In this document: piece after piece, positions 47,641 through 57,773 of the stretch | Position numbering within the stretch: the stretch's first letter is position 1 | Layout of the letters: each line of letters starts with the position of its first letter | Source of the DNA: Begonia masoniana | Taxonomy: Eukaryota; Streptophyta; Magnoliopsida; Cucurbitales; Begoniaceae | Direction of reading: 5' to 3' | DNA length: 64,000 nt | NCBI GenBank assembly: GCA_022432975.1 | Contig: CM039509.1 | Span: forward strand, 28,305,511-28,369,510 | Translations under genes and position numbers: made by a program | The notes under the pieces: generated by a model | Database searches by the model: none | What the model was told of the DNA's origin: nothing | Seen by the model: only the letters and a program-made list of their open reading frames with translations

Positions 47641-47700
47641 ATACGTCATCCATGACGTTTTAGTTTTTGTTAGTTTGTAAGCTCCTCCTCTATATAAAGG
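47641..47700 (+). promoter_or_regulatory. Pararetroviral promoter: as-1-like element and TATA box
   Basis: CGTCA (47,644-47,648) and TGACG (47,653-47,657) form an inverted pair of TGACG motifs, like the bZIP/TGA-binding as-1 element of the CaMV 35S promoter. TATATAAAG (47,691-47,699) lies about 35 bp on, the spacing seen in 35S. It is followed by a CT-rich stretch (TTCTCAAG, CTTCTCTCTCCTG) typical of plant viral start sites. It would drive the greater-than-genome-length RNA. Confidence 0.8.
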
Positions 47701-47862
47701 AGCCTTAGTTTTCATTTCTTCTCAAGTTTTTTAGAGTTTGCCTTCTCTCTCCTGTAAAAACTCTAGTCTGATTGCCTTCTCTACTTGTAAGTTTCTCTTG
47801 TTTAATATAATTTCTTATTTGATAATCAGTACTTTTTCTCTAATCCTCTCCTCCGCTGTATT

Positions 47863-47875
47863 TGGTATCAGAGCC
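47863..47875 (+). other. Viral minus-strand primer site, tRNA-iMet
   Basis: TGGTATCAGAGCC, 13 bases complementary to the 3' end of plant initiator tRNA-Met. By convention it defines the origin of caulimovirid genome maps. It lies about 170 bp after the TATA box. Confidence 0.9.
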
Positions 47876-48052
47876 TGGATGTCAGGCTAGAAAACTGTTA
47901 ATTCATGGAGTGAATAATGCTTTAGTATTCTAAGAATAATCTTATCAATTTAATTTGATATTGGTAATAACCAATAAGATGATTTATTCTTCTCAATAAG
48001 ATGGTTTGATTTTACCAATAAAATGAGTTGGTTTCACCAATAAGTTTTTCTA

Positions 48053-48067
48053 ATGATGGCTGTGTAG
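48053..48067 (+). CDS. Leader short ORF (4 codons)
   Basis: ATGATGGCTGTGTAG, Met-Met-Ala-Val-stop, 31 bases upstream of the leader hairpin. In caulimo- and badna/tungroviruses a short ORF ending just before the leader stem triggers ribosome shunting. Here the distance is longer than the usual 5-10 bases, so the role is only suggested. Confidence 0.45.
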   Translation: MMAV

Positions 48068-48097
48068 ATCTACGTACAGTATTAACACTAAGGTTTG

Positions 48098-48223
48098 ATA
48101 ATATTGTAGAATTGAGTCTTTAATGATCACGTCGGGGTTGTTGTCGTATTTGTCGGGGATAGGCGTGAAGGCGTTTACACCCATTTTACGTGATTTGATG
48201 AGATATTTGTTCTACAATATTAT
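48098..48223 (+). promoter_or_regulatory. Leader hairpin, possible ribosome-shunt structure
   Basis: A perfect 14-base inverted repeat (ATAATATTGTAGAA at 48,098-48,111; its complement at 48,210-48,223) encloses a second stem (ATCACGT at 48,126-48,132 with ACGTGAT at 48,188-48,194). The loop is G/T-rich (GTCGGGGTTG...GTCGGGGATAGGCG). The landing site would be near 48,225-48,456, ahead of the movement-protein ATG. Function is inferred from the family. Confidence 0.65.
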
Positions 48224-48456
48224 GAAATTTATCTCTCTGAGATGGGTTGTGTTGATATAGGTAAATCGTGAATCTGCATAGACTAAGTTAGGAGAACAAT
48301 AAGGTGTTATCAATAAATCAATATGGTATTATTAATGACATCAATACGAGGAGAATCGGTTATCAATAAGGTTTATTATCTTATTTCAAATTAAATTCTT
48401 AAGATTAGATTTAGAATATGTTAGCTTATTCATGAATGAATTAACATTTCTAAAAA

Positions 48457-49524
48457 ATGAATATCTTTGATTTTTCCAAATTATCAAATGAATCTACTAA
48501 AAATGAGCAAATAATTGAAGTTAATAAAAAATTTCAATTAAACAAATGGACTATTCCTGAAGTCGATACAAAAGATATTTACAAATTAGGAACCTTTGAA
48601 TTCCTTTTCAAAAATGCTATCAAAATATCTGAACAAACCCTTTGTTTAGATTCAACAGATAAAACTATTAAACTTCTAAGTTTAAAAGATATTCAAAAAT
48701 ATTTCCAAAAATATAAATATATCCATATAGGATTAATTCAAATTGCTTTTAAACCCTTAACACTTCCAGGTTTAAATGCTAGTATCCTTGCAAATCTTAG
48801 AGATGCTGGGAATCAAAATTACAAAAACTCTCTCATGGGAGTTATTCAAACAAGTCTTTGTCATGGTCCAATATACTTCAATGTATTTCCAAATCTTAAT
48901 CTGTCTTTGACAGATCCCAATCTGTTTGAGGCTATCACCTTAAACATTCAAACTCATGGTTATGATTTCTTTCCAGGATCAGAAATCATAGCAGTGATCT
49001 ATCGAATTAATTACAAAGTAATGAACACTTTGTGTCCAAATGCAATTCTTAGAGAAATCCCAGGCAAAACAATGGTAATAGAAAGTAATCTATTATCCAC
49101 AAATGTAGCTATTCCTCGTCTCATAGACTGGGAAGAAGTTACTTTTCCAAATACCTGGAATCTTCCAAATCAGATACTGTCTAAACCCAGTATCAATTCT
49201 CAAATTGATCAAATTATTCAAACAGAAGATGAAGATATTGAAATCAAATTTACTCCAGAAGTTACCAAAAGAATTTCCTTGTCTAGAAGCCTATCATCTA
49301 GATCTAGCTTTCCTCCTTATAGGACACTAGATCCTTCTAGTTCAAGACATTCAGTTTCCCAATTGGATTCTCAATTACCAAACATTGCCGAATTACAAAT
49401 TGCAAAAGAACAAGTCCCTCATGGGATTTACAAAGATTCCAAACATCCCAAATTTGGTCAAAAGGATGACCAATCTCTAAATGCTGATTCCCCAACAGCA
49501 TCTGAAATGAATTTTAATCTTTAA
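48457..49524 (+). CDS. Pararetrovirus movement protein (30K superfamily, 355 aa)
   Basis: Opens MNIFDFSKLSNESTKNEQ. The conserved 30K core (about residues 85-215) includes YIHIGLIQIAFKPLTLPGL, DAGNQNYKNSLMGVIQTSL and HGPIYFNVFPNLNLSLTDP, hallmarks of caulimovirus movement proteins. The C-terminal third (about 260-355) is Ser-rich with SRSLSSRSSF, as in tubule-forming proteins that bind virions. It would widen plasmodesmata for cell-to-cell spread. The frame is intact. It ends TAA at 49,522-49,524, overlapping the next ATG by one base. A separate movement ORF ahead of the polyprotein differs from the single-ORF petuvirus plan. Confidence 0.9.
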   Translation: MNIFDFSKLSNESTKNEQIIEVNKKFQLNKWTIPEVDTKDIYKLGTFEFLFKNAIKISEQTLCLDSTDKTIKLLSLKDIQKYFQKYKYIHIGLIQIAFKPLTLPGLNASILANLRDAGNQNYKNSLMGVIQTSLCHGPIYFNVFPNLNLSLTDPNLFEAITLNIQTHGYDFFPGSEIIAVIYRINYKVMNTLCPNAILREIPGKTMVIESNLLSTNVAIPRLIDWEEVTFPNTWNLPNQILSKPSINSQIDQIIQTEDEDIEIKFTPEVTKRISLSRSLSSRSSFPPYRTLDPSSSRHSVSQLDSQLPNIAELQIAKEQVPHGIYKDSKHPKFGQKDDQSLNADSPTASEMNFNL

Positions 49525-52500
49525 TGAAAGATTATTATTACCAATCTGATTCAGAATATGAATCTGAATATGAATCTGATATCGAATCTGATAATGAATC
49601 TGAGTATTCTTATCAATGTCAAATTCCCAATGGTCAGTTAATGACAATTTCCACTTCAAATAAAATATTAATGGATTTTTCTCCAGGATCTATTAATAGA
49701 GAAATTCTGAGTAAAGAATATCAAAATCCTTCTAATGAGATATTTCGTAAATGGCTTCCTACCATTTATAAGTCTTCTCAATTTCAAATTATAAAAGAAA
49801 AATTTTATGCTTATCTTCAAAAGGAACAGAAGATTCAATTTTTCCAACAATGGTTTTGGAATGAGTATATTCCAAATCAATATTCTTCTATTTCAATATT
49901 GGAAGAATATAAAAAATTTCAAATCAATTGGCATACAAAGACAGGTTCTATCAAATCTGTCCATCCTCCTTTTGAGTCAATCAAACTTACCAATCAAGAT
50001 CAGACATCTACTAATCCTCCTTTTGAGCCAATCAAACTTACCAATCAAGATCAGACATCTACTATTGAAGCAATTCCTTTAGTAGATACGTCTTTAAAAG
50101 AAAAGGATGTGGTCATTGAATCCACCCTTAATAAGAAAATAAATTATACCAATATTCATCTAAGAACTGTTGGTAATCAACTTCAAAGGATAGAGAAACA
50201 AATTGACAAATTAACTGAAGAAAAAACAGAAGAAACTGGAGCATCTTCTTCCGGTTCAAAGGAATTAATCATCAGTAAACCTGATCTCCAACCTCCAATA
50301 TTCCTTTCAAATTTTAATTTCAAAAATCCGAACAAAGATAATGAGTTCATGGATGAATTAGTAAAAAGATTAAAACATGTTAATCTTTCAATCATTAGTT
50401 ATCAAACTATAGAATCTTCTAGTGAATCTGAGATAGATTCTGATCTAGAAAAGATTCATGAAATGCAAATTGCTTTTCCAAAATATGAGGATCCTCCAAT
50501 GGATATTCAAAATTTATCTCTAAATCAAATTAAATACAAAGATAATCTGGGAAGTGATTTATTTAGGAGAGCCCATGATCCTAGACCAACACCTCCTGAT
50601 TTTCTATGGGAAGAAAACTTTTTCAAAAGTCAGACAGCCTATTCGGCCAAAATTATTTATGAATAGAACATAGATAGTTTATCTGAATATCAAATTTATG
50701 AAGTCCTTCACAAAATGATGATGTATGCAAGTGTTTGTCGTGCATCTCAAAATTCAGATAAAGATATTGCTATCTTTATTATCAGTGGTTTCACTGGTGG
50801 TCTCAAAGTTTGGTGGGACAATATTCTCACCCTTTCTCAAAGAAATGAAATCATCAATGCTGTCAAAATCGAGACTCCTTCATCGAGTAATACTCCTCCC
50901 CAACAAGATAGTGTTTATACACTTATCCAATCCATTATCTTTTATTTCGTTGGATCAATTGAACAACGTCATGAAAGAGGAACAGAATTATTGCAAAATC
51001 TCAAATGTGGATCTTTAACCAATTTTCGTTGGTATAAAGATGTTTTCATTACCAAAGTTCTTTAAAGAACTGATGCAAATGCTCCTTATTGGAAATCCAA
51101 ATTTATTGAGGGATTACCACCTCAATTTGCCAATAGAGTCAAACAAAAATTAAGTGACATGAATTCTGGTCAAAATATTCATTGGGATAATCTTACTTAT
51201 GGCCATCTTGTCAGTATTTGTCTCCAACAAGGTATATCGTTATGTAACGATATGAAATTACAATACCAATTGAAAAAACAAAACTTCACTGGCAAACAAG
51301 AAATAGGTGAATTTTGTTAACAATTTGCCTATGACATTCCAATCCAATATCCTAAAAGACAAAAGGATAAATCCAAACATCATAAATCTCAAAATTATAG
51401 GTCTTACAAAAATAAGAAAAGACGCTTTAAAGCCAAACAATTAATATCCAATAATCCATCTTGGACTCAACATCCAAGAAGAAAACGTTCTGGACCTCAC
51501 AAACGGCCCAGGCCCAAATCTCAAATTAAATGTTTCAAATGTGGACAACCAGGTCATTATGCTAACAAATGCTTCAAAGCTCAAAGATTGCATGAGTTAG
51601 TTCATGATGAACAAACTCGTAATCAGCTTTCCAAATTATTCTTAGAATCTTCAGATGAAGATCTTTCCAATGATTCCAATCCAAATTATGATGATATGTC
51701 TTCATCATCATCGGATACAGATTGTACTAACCAATGCTGCAATCAAATTTAAAAATTATCTTTAAATGTTCTTACTCAAGAACAAGAAGATATTCTCAAA
51801 AACATTGATCAAATCCCAGATCCCAATTTAAGGATCAAATTAATTTCAAATCTTATGCAACCTCAAGTGCAAACTCCAAAAGAACCTGAATCTATTCTCA
51901 AACCTAAATACTACAGCATGCAGGAAGTATTTAGTAGAATAGATCACATTCAAAAAATTTCTCCAATTACTATCCAAGACTTACACAAAGAAGTCAATGA
52001 TCTCAAATCTGAAATAAAAACTCTTAGAAATAATCAAATTATTTCTGATATAAAAATTTCCAAATTAGAAGAGTATGTTTCAAATTCCCAAAATGAACAA
52101 TCAATTGATTTCCAAACCAATTCTCCAATACAGGATAATTTTGAATCCTTGAACATTATTAATAGAATTTTATTTCAAAAATGGTATATTGAAATCTCTT
52201 TATTAATATACCATGAATATGAAATTTCCAAAATCACTACTCTTGTTGATAGTGGAGCAGACATAAATTGTATTCAAGAAGGATTTATTCCAACAAAGTA
52301 TTTCGAAAAAACCACTCAAACTCTGACTACTGCTGGAGGCAGTAAAATTAAAGTCAATTTCAAACTATCCAATGTGATTATCTGTAATGAACAGGTATGT
52401 CTTCCAACTACCTTTCTGCTAGTAAAAGACTTAAATCACAAAGTCATACTAGGCACTCCTTTTCTCCAACAGATCATGCCCATTACTATCAACCAAGATG

Positions 52501-53866
52501 GTATTCTGGCAACAATTCAAAATACTCAAGTTCTTTATCCATTTGTATCTGACCCTGTGGTTAAGATACTCAATGAATTAAAAAATTTTTCTCAAATAAA
52601 AATTCAACAATTAAGTTTTCTTCAATCAGAAATTCATTCTCTCAAAATAGAAGAACAACTTAACGATTTTCAAATTGGCAATAAAATCAACATTATTGAA
52701 TCCCAATTTCAAACTGAAGTTTGTCATACAGTTCCAAATGCTTTCTGGGAAAGAAAAAGACATATTATTTCTTTACCCTACATTTCCAATTTTGATGAAA
52801 AATCAATTCCAACTAAGTCAAGACCCAGTCAAATGAAACAAGAATATCTCAAATTGTGTCAAGAAGAGATTCAAAGTTTACTAGATAAAAAGCTAATTCA
52901 ACCCAGCAAATCTCCTTGGAGTTGTACTGCTTTCTATGTAAACAAAAATGCTGAAAAAGAGCGTGGAGTTCCCCGCCTTGTCATTAATTACAAACCTTTG
53001 AATGATGTTCTCAAATGGATTAGATATCCAATTCCAAATAAAAAAAATTTATTAGACAGATTACAATCTGCTTTAATCTTTTCCAAATTTGATCTCAAAT
53101 CAGGTTATTGGCAAATTCAAATTGCCAAAGAAGACCGTTACAAAACTGCTTTTGTAGTTCCTTTTGGTCATTACGAATGGAATGTAATGCCTTTTGGACT
53201 CAAAAATGCTCCTTCTGAATTCCAACATATCATGAATGATATTTTTTCCAAATATTCCAAATTTTGTATCGTCTATATAGATGATATCCTTGTATTTTCC
53301 AATTCTATTGATCAACACTTCAGACATCTGAGAATTATTAAAGATGCTATGATAACCAATGGTTTAGTAGTATCTGCTGCAAAATTAAAACTTTTTCAAA
53401 CTAATGTGAGATTCCTTGGTCATAATGTACATCAAGGTACAATAATTCCAATTAATAGAAGTATTGAATTTGCTTCTAAATTTCCTGATGAAATTACTGA
53501 CAAAAAACAACTTCAAAGATTTTTAAGAAGTCTAAACTATTTAGGAGATTTCTATCCAAATTTAGCACAGGATACTGCTATTTTATATCAAAGATTAAGA
53601 AACAATCCAAATCCATGGACACAGCAACATACAGAAGCTGTTCAGCGAATAACGGTAAAAGCCCAAAAGCTACCTTGTTTATCTCTTTCCAACCCAGAAT
53701 GGGAAAAGTTTGTCGAAACTGATGCCTCTGAAATAGGTTATGGAGGTATTCTCAAACAAATCAATCCAATTAATTCCAAAACAGAATTAGTAAGATTTAC
53801 TTCTGGTGTTTGGAAACCTGTTCAAAAGAATTATTCTACTGTCAAAAAAGAAGTTTTAGCCATTGT
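49524..53866 (+). pseudogene. Pararetrovirus capsid-protease-RT-RNase H polyprotein, four premature stops
   Basis: One frame throughout (about 1,447 codons) with stops at 50,664 (TAG), 51,063, 51,318 and 51,750 (all TAA), and no frameshift. The acidic N-terminus repeats YES(E/D) and is followed by a region with a 17-residue direct repeat (49,963-50,064). Capsid features: FIISGFTGGLKVWWDN, basic stretch near 51,350-51,520, and CCHC knuckle CFKCGQPGHYANKC (51,531-51,572). Protease: TTLVDSGADINCI (52,236-52,274) and ILGTPFLQQ. RT: VINYKPLNDV, FSKFDLKSGYWQIQI, VMPFGLKNAPSEFQ and YIDD (53,274-53,285). RNase H: FVETDASEIGYGG, and TVKKEVLAIV where the virus ends in a GA repeat. Not functional as one protein. 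Confidence 0.9.

Positions 53867-53902
<36 letters not shown>
53867..53902. repeat. (GA)n microsatellite at right end of the viral copy
   Basis: About 18 GA units immediately after RNase H coding sequence. Confidence 0.93.
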
Positions 53903-53906
<4 letters not shown>

Positions 53907-53998
53907 GTGCAATTCGTCGCCAGAGGAGGAGGAGATCGTGTTCTATGTACCTCAAGCATCGTCTTTCGTGAAGGGATTTCAAATGTTGGTAAGTATTT
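53903..53998. other. Short flank between viral copy and LTR fragment
   Basis: Begins GTGTGCAATTCGTCGCC and may continue the interrupted LTR remnant from the left side of the viral copy. No gene. Confidence 0.35.
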
Positions 53999-54792
53999 TG
54001 TAACACCTGGATTTACGAGATTTTTGTAATATATGTGAATAATAGTATTTTTGTAATTATGTCGAATTAAGTCGATTCCGTGAAAAGAAAGCGTTATTAC
54101 GATCCTAATAATTAATATGGATTTTAAGAAAATTTTGAGAATTTTAGGAGATTAACGCTAATTTTACGAGAATTACGTTTCTCGTAATATAAAGAACATT
54201 GTGGTAAAAATAGTAAACGGGGTCGGTTTTACGTACGGAAAGTTTTAATGGAACCCTAATAATAAGTTAGATTTATTGGCGAAATAAAGAAGTTTGGGAA
54301 AACCGAATCATTAGCTAAATAACGAAATAAAGGACGAAACAAATAGAAAATCAAAGGAAGGGCAAAATGGTAATTTGCCTAGTAAAATTTTAATAAATAT
54401 TACATTTCCTCCTTCTCCTCCAGCACCTCATGCAAATTCTTCTCTGTGTTTTCTCTCGGCGACATTTCCCTCACGGCGTTCTCCTCTCCAACGGCGATTT
54501 GTCCTCCGATCGTCTCGTTTTCTTCGTGTTTTCTTCCTCAAACGACGCTCTAGGTAAGGTTCTAAGGTTTTGAAAAGTTTATTCGTGATTTACGGGTCGT
54601 TTAACGGTTAGGGTTTCGTTTAGGTTTTTGTTAAAAACGTGATTTAAGGTTAACAATCGTTAGGGTTATCGTAGTTATGAATATAATAGACATATTGGGC
54701 GTATTAGACGAAGGTTAGTCTATCCATTGTGGAATATTAAGGTTTGTTGAAATTTCGAGGTTTGGAAAACTCCGTTAATGGAGGTTTTGAGG
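53999..54792 (+). repeat. Truncated T2-like LTR
   Basis: TGTAACACCTGGATTTACG start followed by the T2 order: AAAGCGTTATTACGATCCTAA, GGGCAAAATGGTAATTTGC, a CTCCTTCTCC-rich part and TTTAGGTTTTTGTTAAAAACGTGATTTA. It is cut off at 54,792 before the second half of a T2 LTR. Confidence 0.75.
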
Positions 54793-55162
54793 TGTTGTTG
54801 CAAAAAATTACACGCAAGTGCACGTGTCACAAAAGTAGTAGAGTGTTTGCAAGCACGAGTGTCGGTCCCACAAGGAATAAATATGTTAAGTATTGAATAT
54901 CTAATTTTCAGCTTAATTTGAAAAATAATATGTGTGATGATTTTGGATCTTAAACTAAAATAATTCAAATAAAATAAATCAAAGAATTTAAATAACAGAT
55001 TCGAATGTAAAAAGTTAAGATTATGTGATGAGAATATTTCCAGGGTTCCGATTTCACTTACCTAATCCTATTTAGTAAACCTAATTCAAGTAATTAATTC
55101 CTATTCCTTCGTATTGATGGTTATTTCACTATGTTGTTTATTAAACTCTCTCGAGTATTAAT
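54793..55162. repeat. Unclassified repeat fragment (TGTTGTTGCAAA...)
   Basis: Starts TGTTGTTGCAAAAAATTACA, then GCAAGTGCACGTGTCAC and GTGTCGGTCCCACAAGGA, a phrase I associate with dispersed plant repeats but cannot assign to a superfamily. The T2 element sits at its right end. Confidence 0.4.
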
Positions 55163-55407
55163 TGTAACGACCCTAAGTCCGTACCCATTTACCCGTACTA
55201 ATTTTTCATTTTTATTTTACATTTTAAATAAAACGTTATGCGGAATCTAAAACTGAAGTTGAAATCAGAACTGAAGTCGGAATTAAAACTGAACTTTAAA
55301 AGCATTTAAAACAAAACCTTTAAATAATAATTAAAACTAAAACATTTAATAAAACTTTTAAATAATAAAAGAAGGGAGGGCAGAATCGGAATTCTGCCCT
55401 CAAAGTG

Positions 55408-55620
55408 CAGCAGCGATCGGTTGCTGCAAATTGCAGCGCCCAATCGCTGCAAGCACTGCAGCGTGCAGCGCCCGATCGCTGCACGTTGCAGCGCTCGGTC
55501 GCTGCAGGCGCTGCGGCCTGCAGCGCCCGATCGCTGCAACATGCAGCAGCGCTCGGTCGCTGCAAGCGCTGCAGCCTGCAGCGCCCGATCGCTGCAAGCA
55601 CTGCAGCGCACGGTCGCCGC
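55408..55620. repeat. GC-rich palindromic tandem array in T2 LTR
   Basis: About nine to ten units of 20-25 bp of the form GCAGCGC(C/T)CG(A/G)TCGCTGC, each close to self-complementary. The partner LTR (62,648-62,857) has the same array minus one AGC triplet. Confidence 0.9.
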
Positions 55621-55725
55621 ACCTCCAGCACCCCTTTTCCCTTTTCTTCTTTCACTTACACTTATGCTCTCCCGAGAGATTAAACACTTCAGACTTCAGA
55701 CACAAAGAAATTCTTCACATAACAA

Positions 55726-55752
55726 GCTCTCTGGAATCCGATTCCAGAGAGC
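55726..55752. promoter_or_regulatory. Perfect palindrome conserved in T2 LTRs
   Basis: Arms GCTCTCTGGAATC and GATTCCAGAGAGC around one base. Also at 62,963-62,989, and with a one-base variation at 28,827-28,854 in the old T2 solo LTR. It would form a stable RNA hairpin or bind a dimeric protein. Confidence 0.75.
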
Positions 55753-57773
55753 AACCATTAATGCTTTTACACATACTTTCACTTCCATAATCACACCCAA
55801 TTAAAGCTTAAACTCTCCCAACTCACAGTGGACTTTGCGAAATCCAACTGCGTGGATAGCTCTAAAAACCGAGCTATCCGTATCAACCTAAAACCAATCA
55901 AAACATTTCCAAAACATTCATTAAACAGTTTAAACCAAAACGTTTTACATACAATTACCAAAACGTTATCTAATCCCTATCCAGATCCAAACAACCTAAG
56001 TATACTATACAGTTATTATCAATCCAAAATATTCAGAAGACCCCCAAAACCTTTACATAAACCCACCACGGGTCAAAACGCGCCTCGACTGCTCAGCGCA
56101 CTCCCACGGCCATCATCCATCAGCTGCTCCTACGTCCGGAGGAGGAATATCATCCTCACCTGGGTCAACGTAACCTAGAACGTCACCTACACCATACAGA
56201 CACCTATGAGATATTGAAATCTCAGTAAGCTACGTAAATGCAGATGCATGCGTGTCGTGCATATGAAGTTCAGAAAACATGCTCATCAGACATATCAGGT
56301 CATTTCATACATATTGCCACCGAGATATCAGCCCACTAAATGGAAAGGATACATTCCGCGGTCGAACTACCACTTTCCACTTAGATGGGGGGGGGGGGGG
56401 GTACATGCTCACAAACCCTACAGCCATGCCTGAGCCCCATCCCGCGTGACCTTTCAGATACAGATTTCGTATTTTCGTTCTTTATTCATTTCATTGAAAA
56501 CTCGTGCAGAAACCCATTTTTATGCCATTTTGAAACACGTGATGCATGAACAGTTCATATCAGCGGAAAGTAAACAAACAGTTCATATCGGCAGACAATA
56601 TAACATAACCTATAAACAACTAACCTAACTACCCAACCTAAATAACGTAAAACAAGGAACCCTCAAGGATCCTTGATACGACGACGAGGTATGGTGTAGA
56701 CCTTTGGGTCAAGCAAGTCACGAGAACTTACCTCGAGCGCGCTGGATCTCAAACTTCTTCCACGGGAGTCGTGTGTCTGAGAAAAAACACGACATTCGCA
56801 ATTAAAACCAATTTAAACTATTAACGTCCAAATTTCAAACTTTAACTAAAGAATTATCCTAAATTCTTCACTTAGCTAATTAAAGCATTTCGAACGTTAA
56901 TTATAGCTCGATAATCCAAATTCTCAAATAACGAGTTTTTCTCTAAAAACCCGAAATTTAACCAATTTATAACTTTTTCGCAAATTGATTTTCTTCGTCC
57001 AATAACGTCCAATACGTTCAATATATACCTAATCACGGCTAACCTATTAATTACGAAGCCTAAATCGCATTTTTAACGAAAACCCTAATCGAAACCCTAA
57101 CCCTAAATCGAACCGAAACTCGAATTAAACACTCGAAAACTAAAGCTACATACCGAGGGTAGCGAGAGAGGAAGAAAACGTGAAGGACGGAGGAGAAACG
57201 GAGGTCGGACGGAGGTCGGAATGGTGGAGCTCGCCGGCGGCCGAGAGAAGAAATCTTCTCTGTTCGTGAGTTCCAGAGAGAAAAGAGAGAAAAGAGAGAA
57301 GTGAGGGAAAAGAGTGATTTTGTGTTATTTATTAAAATGGATTTGCAAATTACCATTTTGCCCTTCTTTGATTTTTATATTGATTTCGTTCTTCGGTTCG
57401 TTAATCGTCTAGCCATTCGACTACTCCATACGTCCTTACTTTACCAATAAGTCCATTTAATTATTTGGGATTTAACAAAACTGTCCGTTCGCAATTTGGA
57501 CCTCGTTTGCTATTTTTACGAGAATGTCTTTTACTTTATGATAATAGTAATTACTCGGAATATAGCGTCACTATTCTGAAAATTCCCAGAATTTCCTTAA
57601 AATTCTAATTAATCTTTAGGATCGTAATGACGCTTTCTTTTCGTAAATCGGACCTGATTTGACATAATTACAAAAATGCCAATAACAATATAATAATAAT
57701 ATAATAAAAGGTCCGTACAAACCGGATATTACATTCTCCCCTCCTTATTCAGAATTTTGTCCACAAAATTAAA

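Larger units (their letters stand above)
45433..53866 (+). other. Endogenous pararetrovirus (Caulimoviridae), circularly permuted near-complete genome
   Basis: About 8.4 kb. Read as a circle: promoter and tRNA-Met site (47,641-47,875), leader, movement protein (48,457), capsid/protease/RT/RNase H polyprotein (49,524 to the right end, resuming at the left end), then three or four further ORFs (45,612-47,633) back to the promoter. A 30K movement protein, YIDD reverse transcriptase and absence of integrase and LTRs identify the family. The linear copy opens inside RNase H, losing only a short piece (around 20 codons by comparison with the normal domain, an estimate). It is flanked by microsatellites on both sides. 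There is no duplicated terminal sequence. The genus is not clear; the gene order recalls florendo- and petuvirus-like endogenous groups, but the ORFs after pol are distinctive. Confidence 0.93.
55163..57733 (-). repeat. T2 3' LTR (2,571 bp)
   Basis: Plus-strand ends TGTAACGACCC and CGGATATTACA. Landmarks from left: palindromic GC-rich array (55,408-55,620), perfect palindrome (55,726-55,752), G15 (56,387-56,401), CAAATTACCATTTTGCCC at 57,345. Alanine/cysteine-rich frames over the GC array are not genes. Confidence 0.95.

Noticed and set aside
55306..55804. Overlapping Cys/Ala/Arg-rich ORFs on both strands (also at 62,546-63,041)
   Set aside because: They come from a self-complementary GC-rich tandem array, which opens several frames at once.
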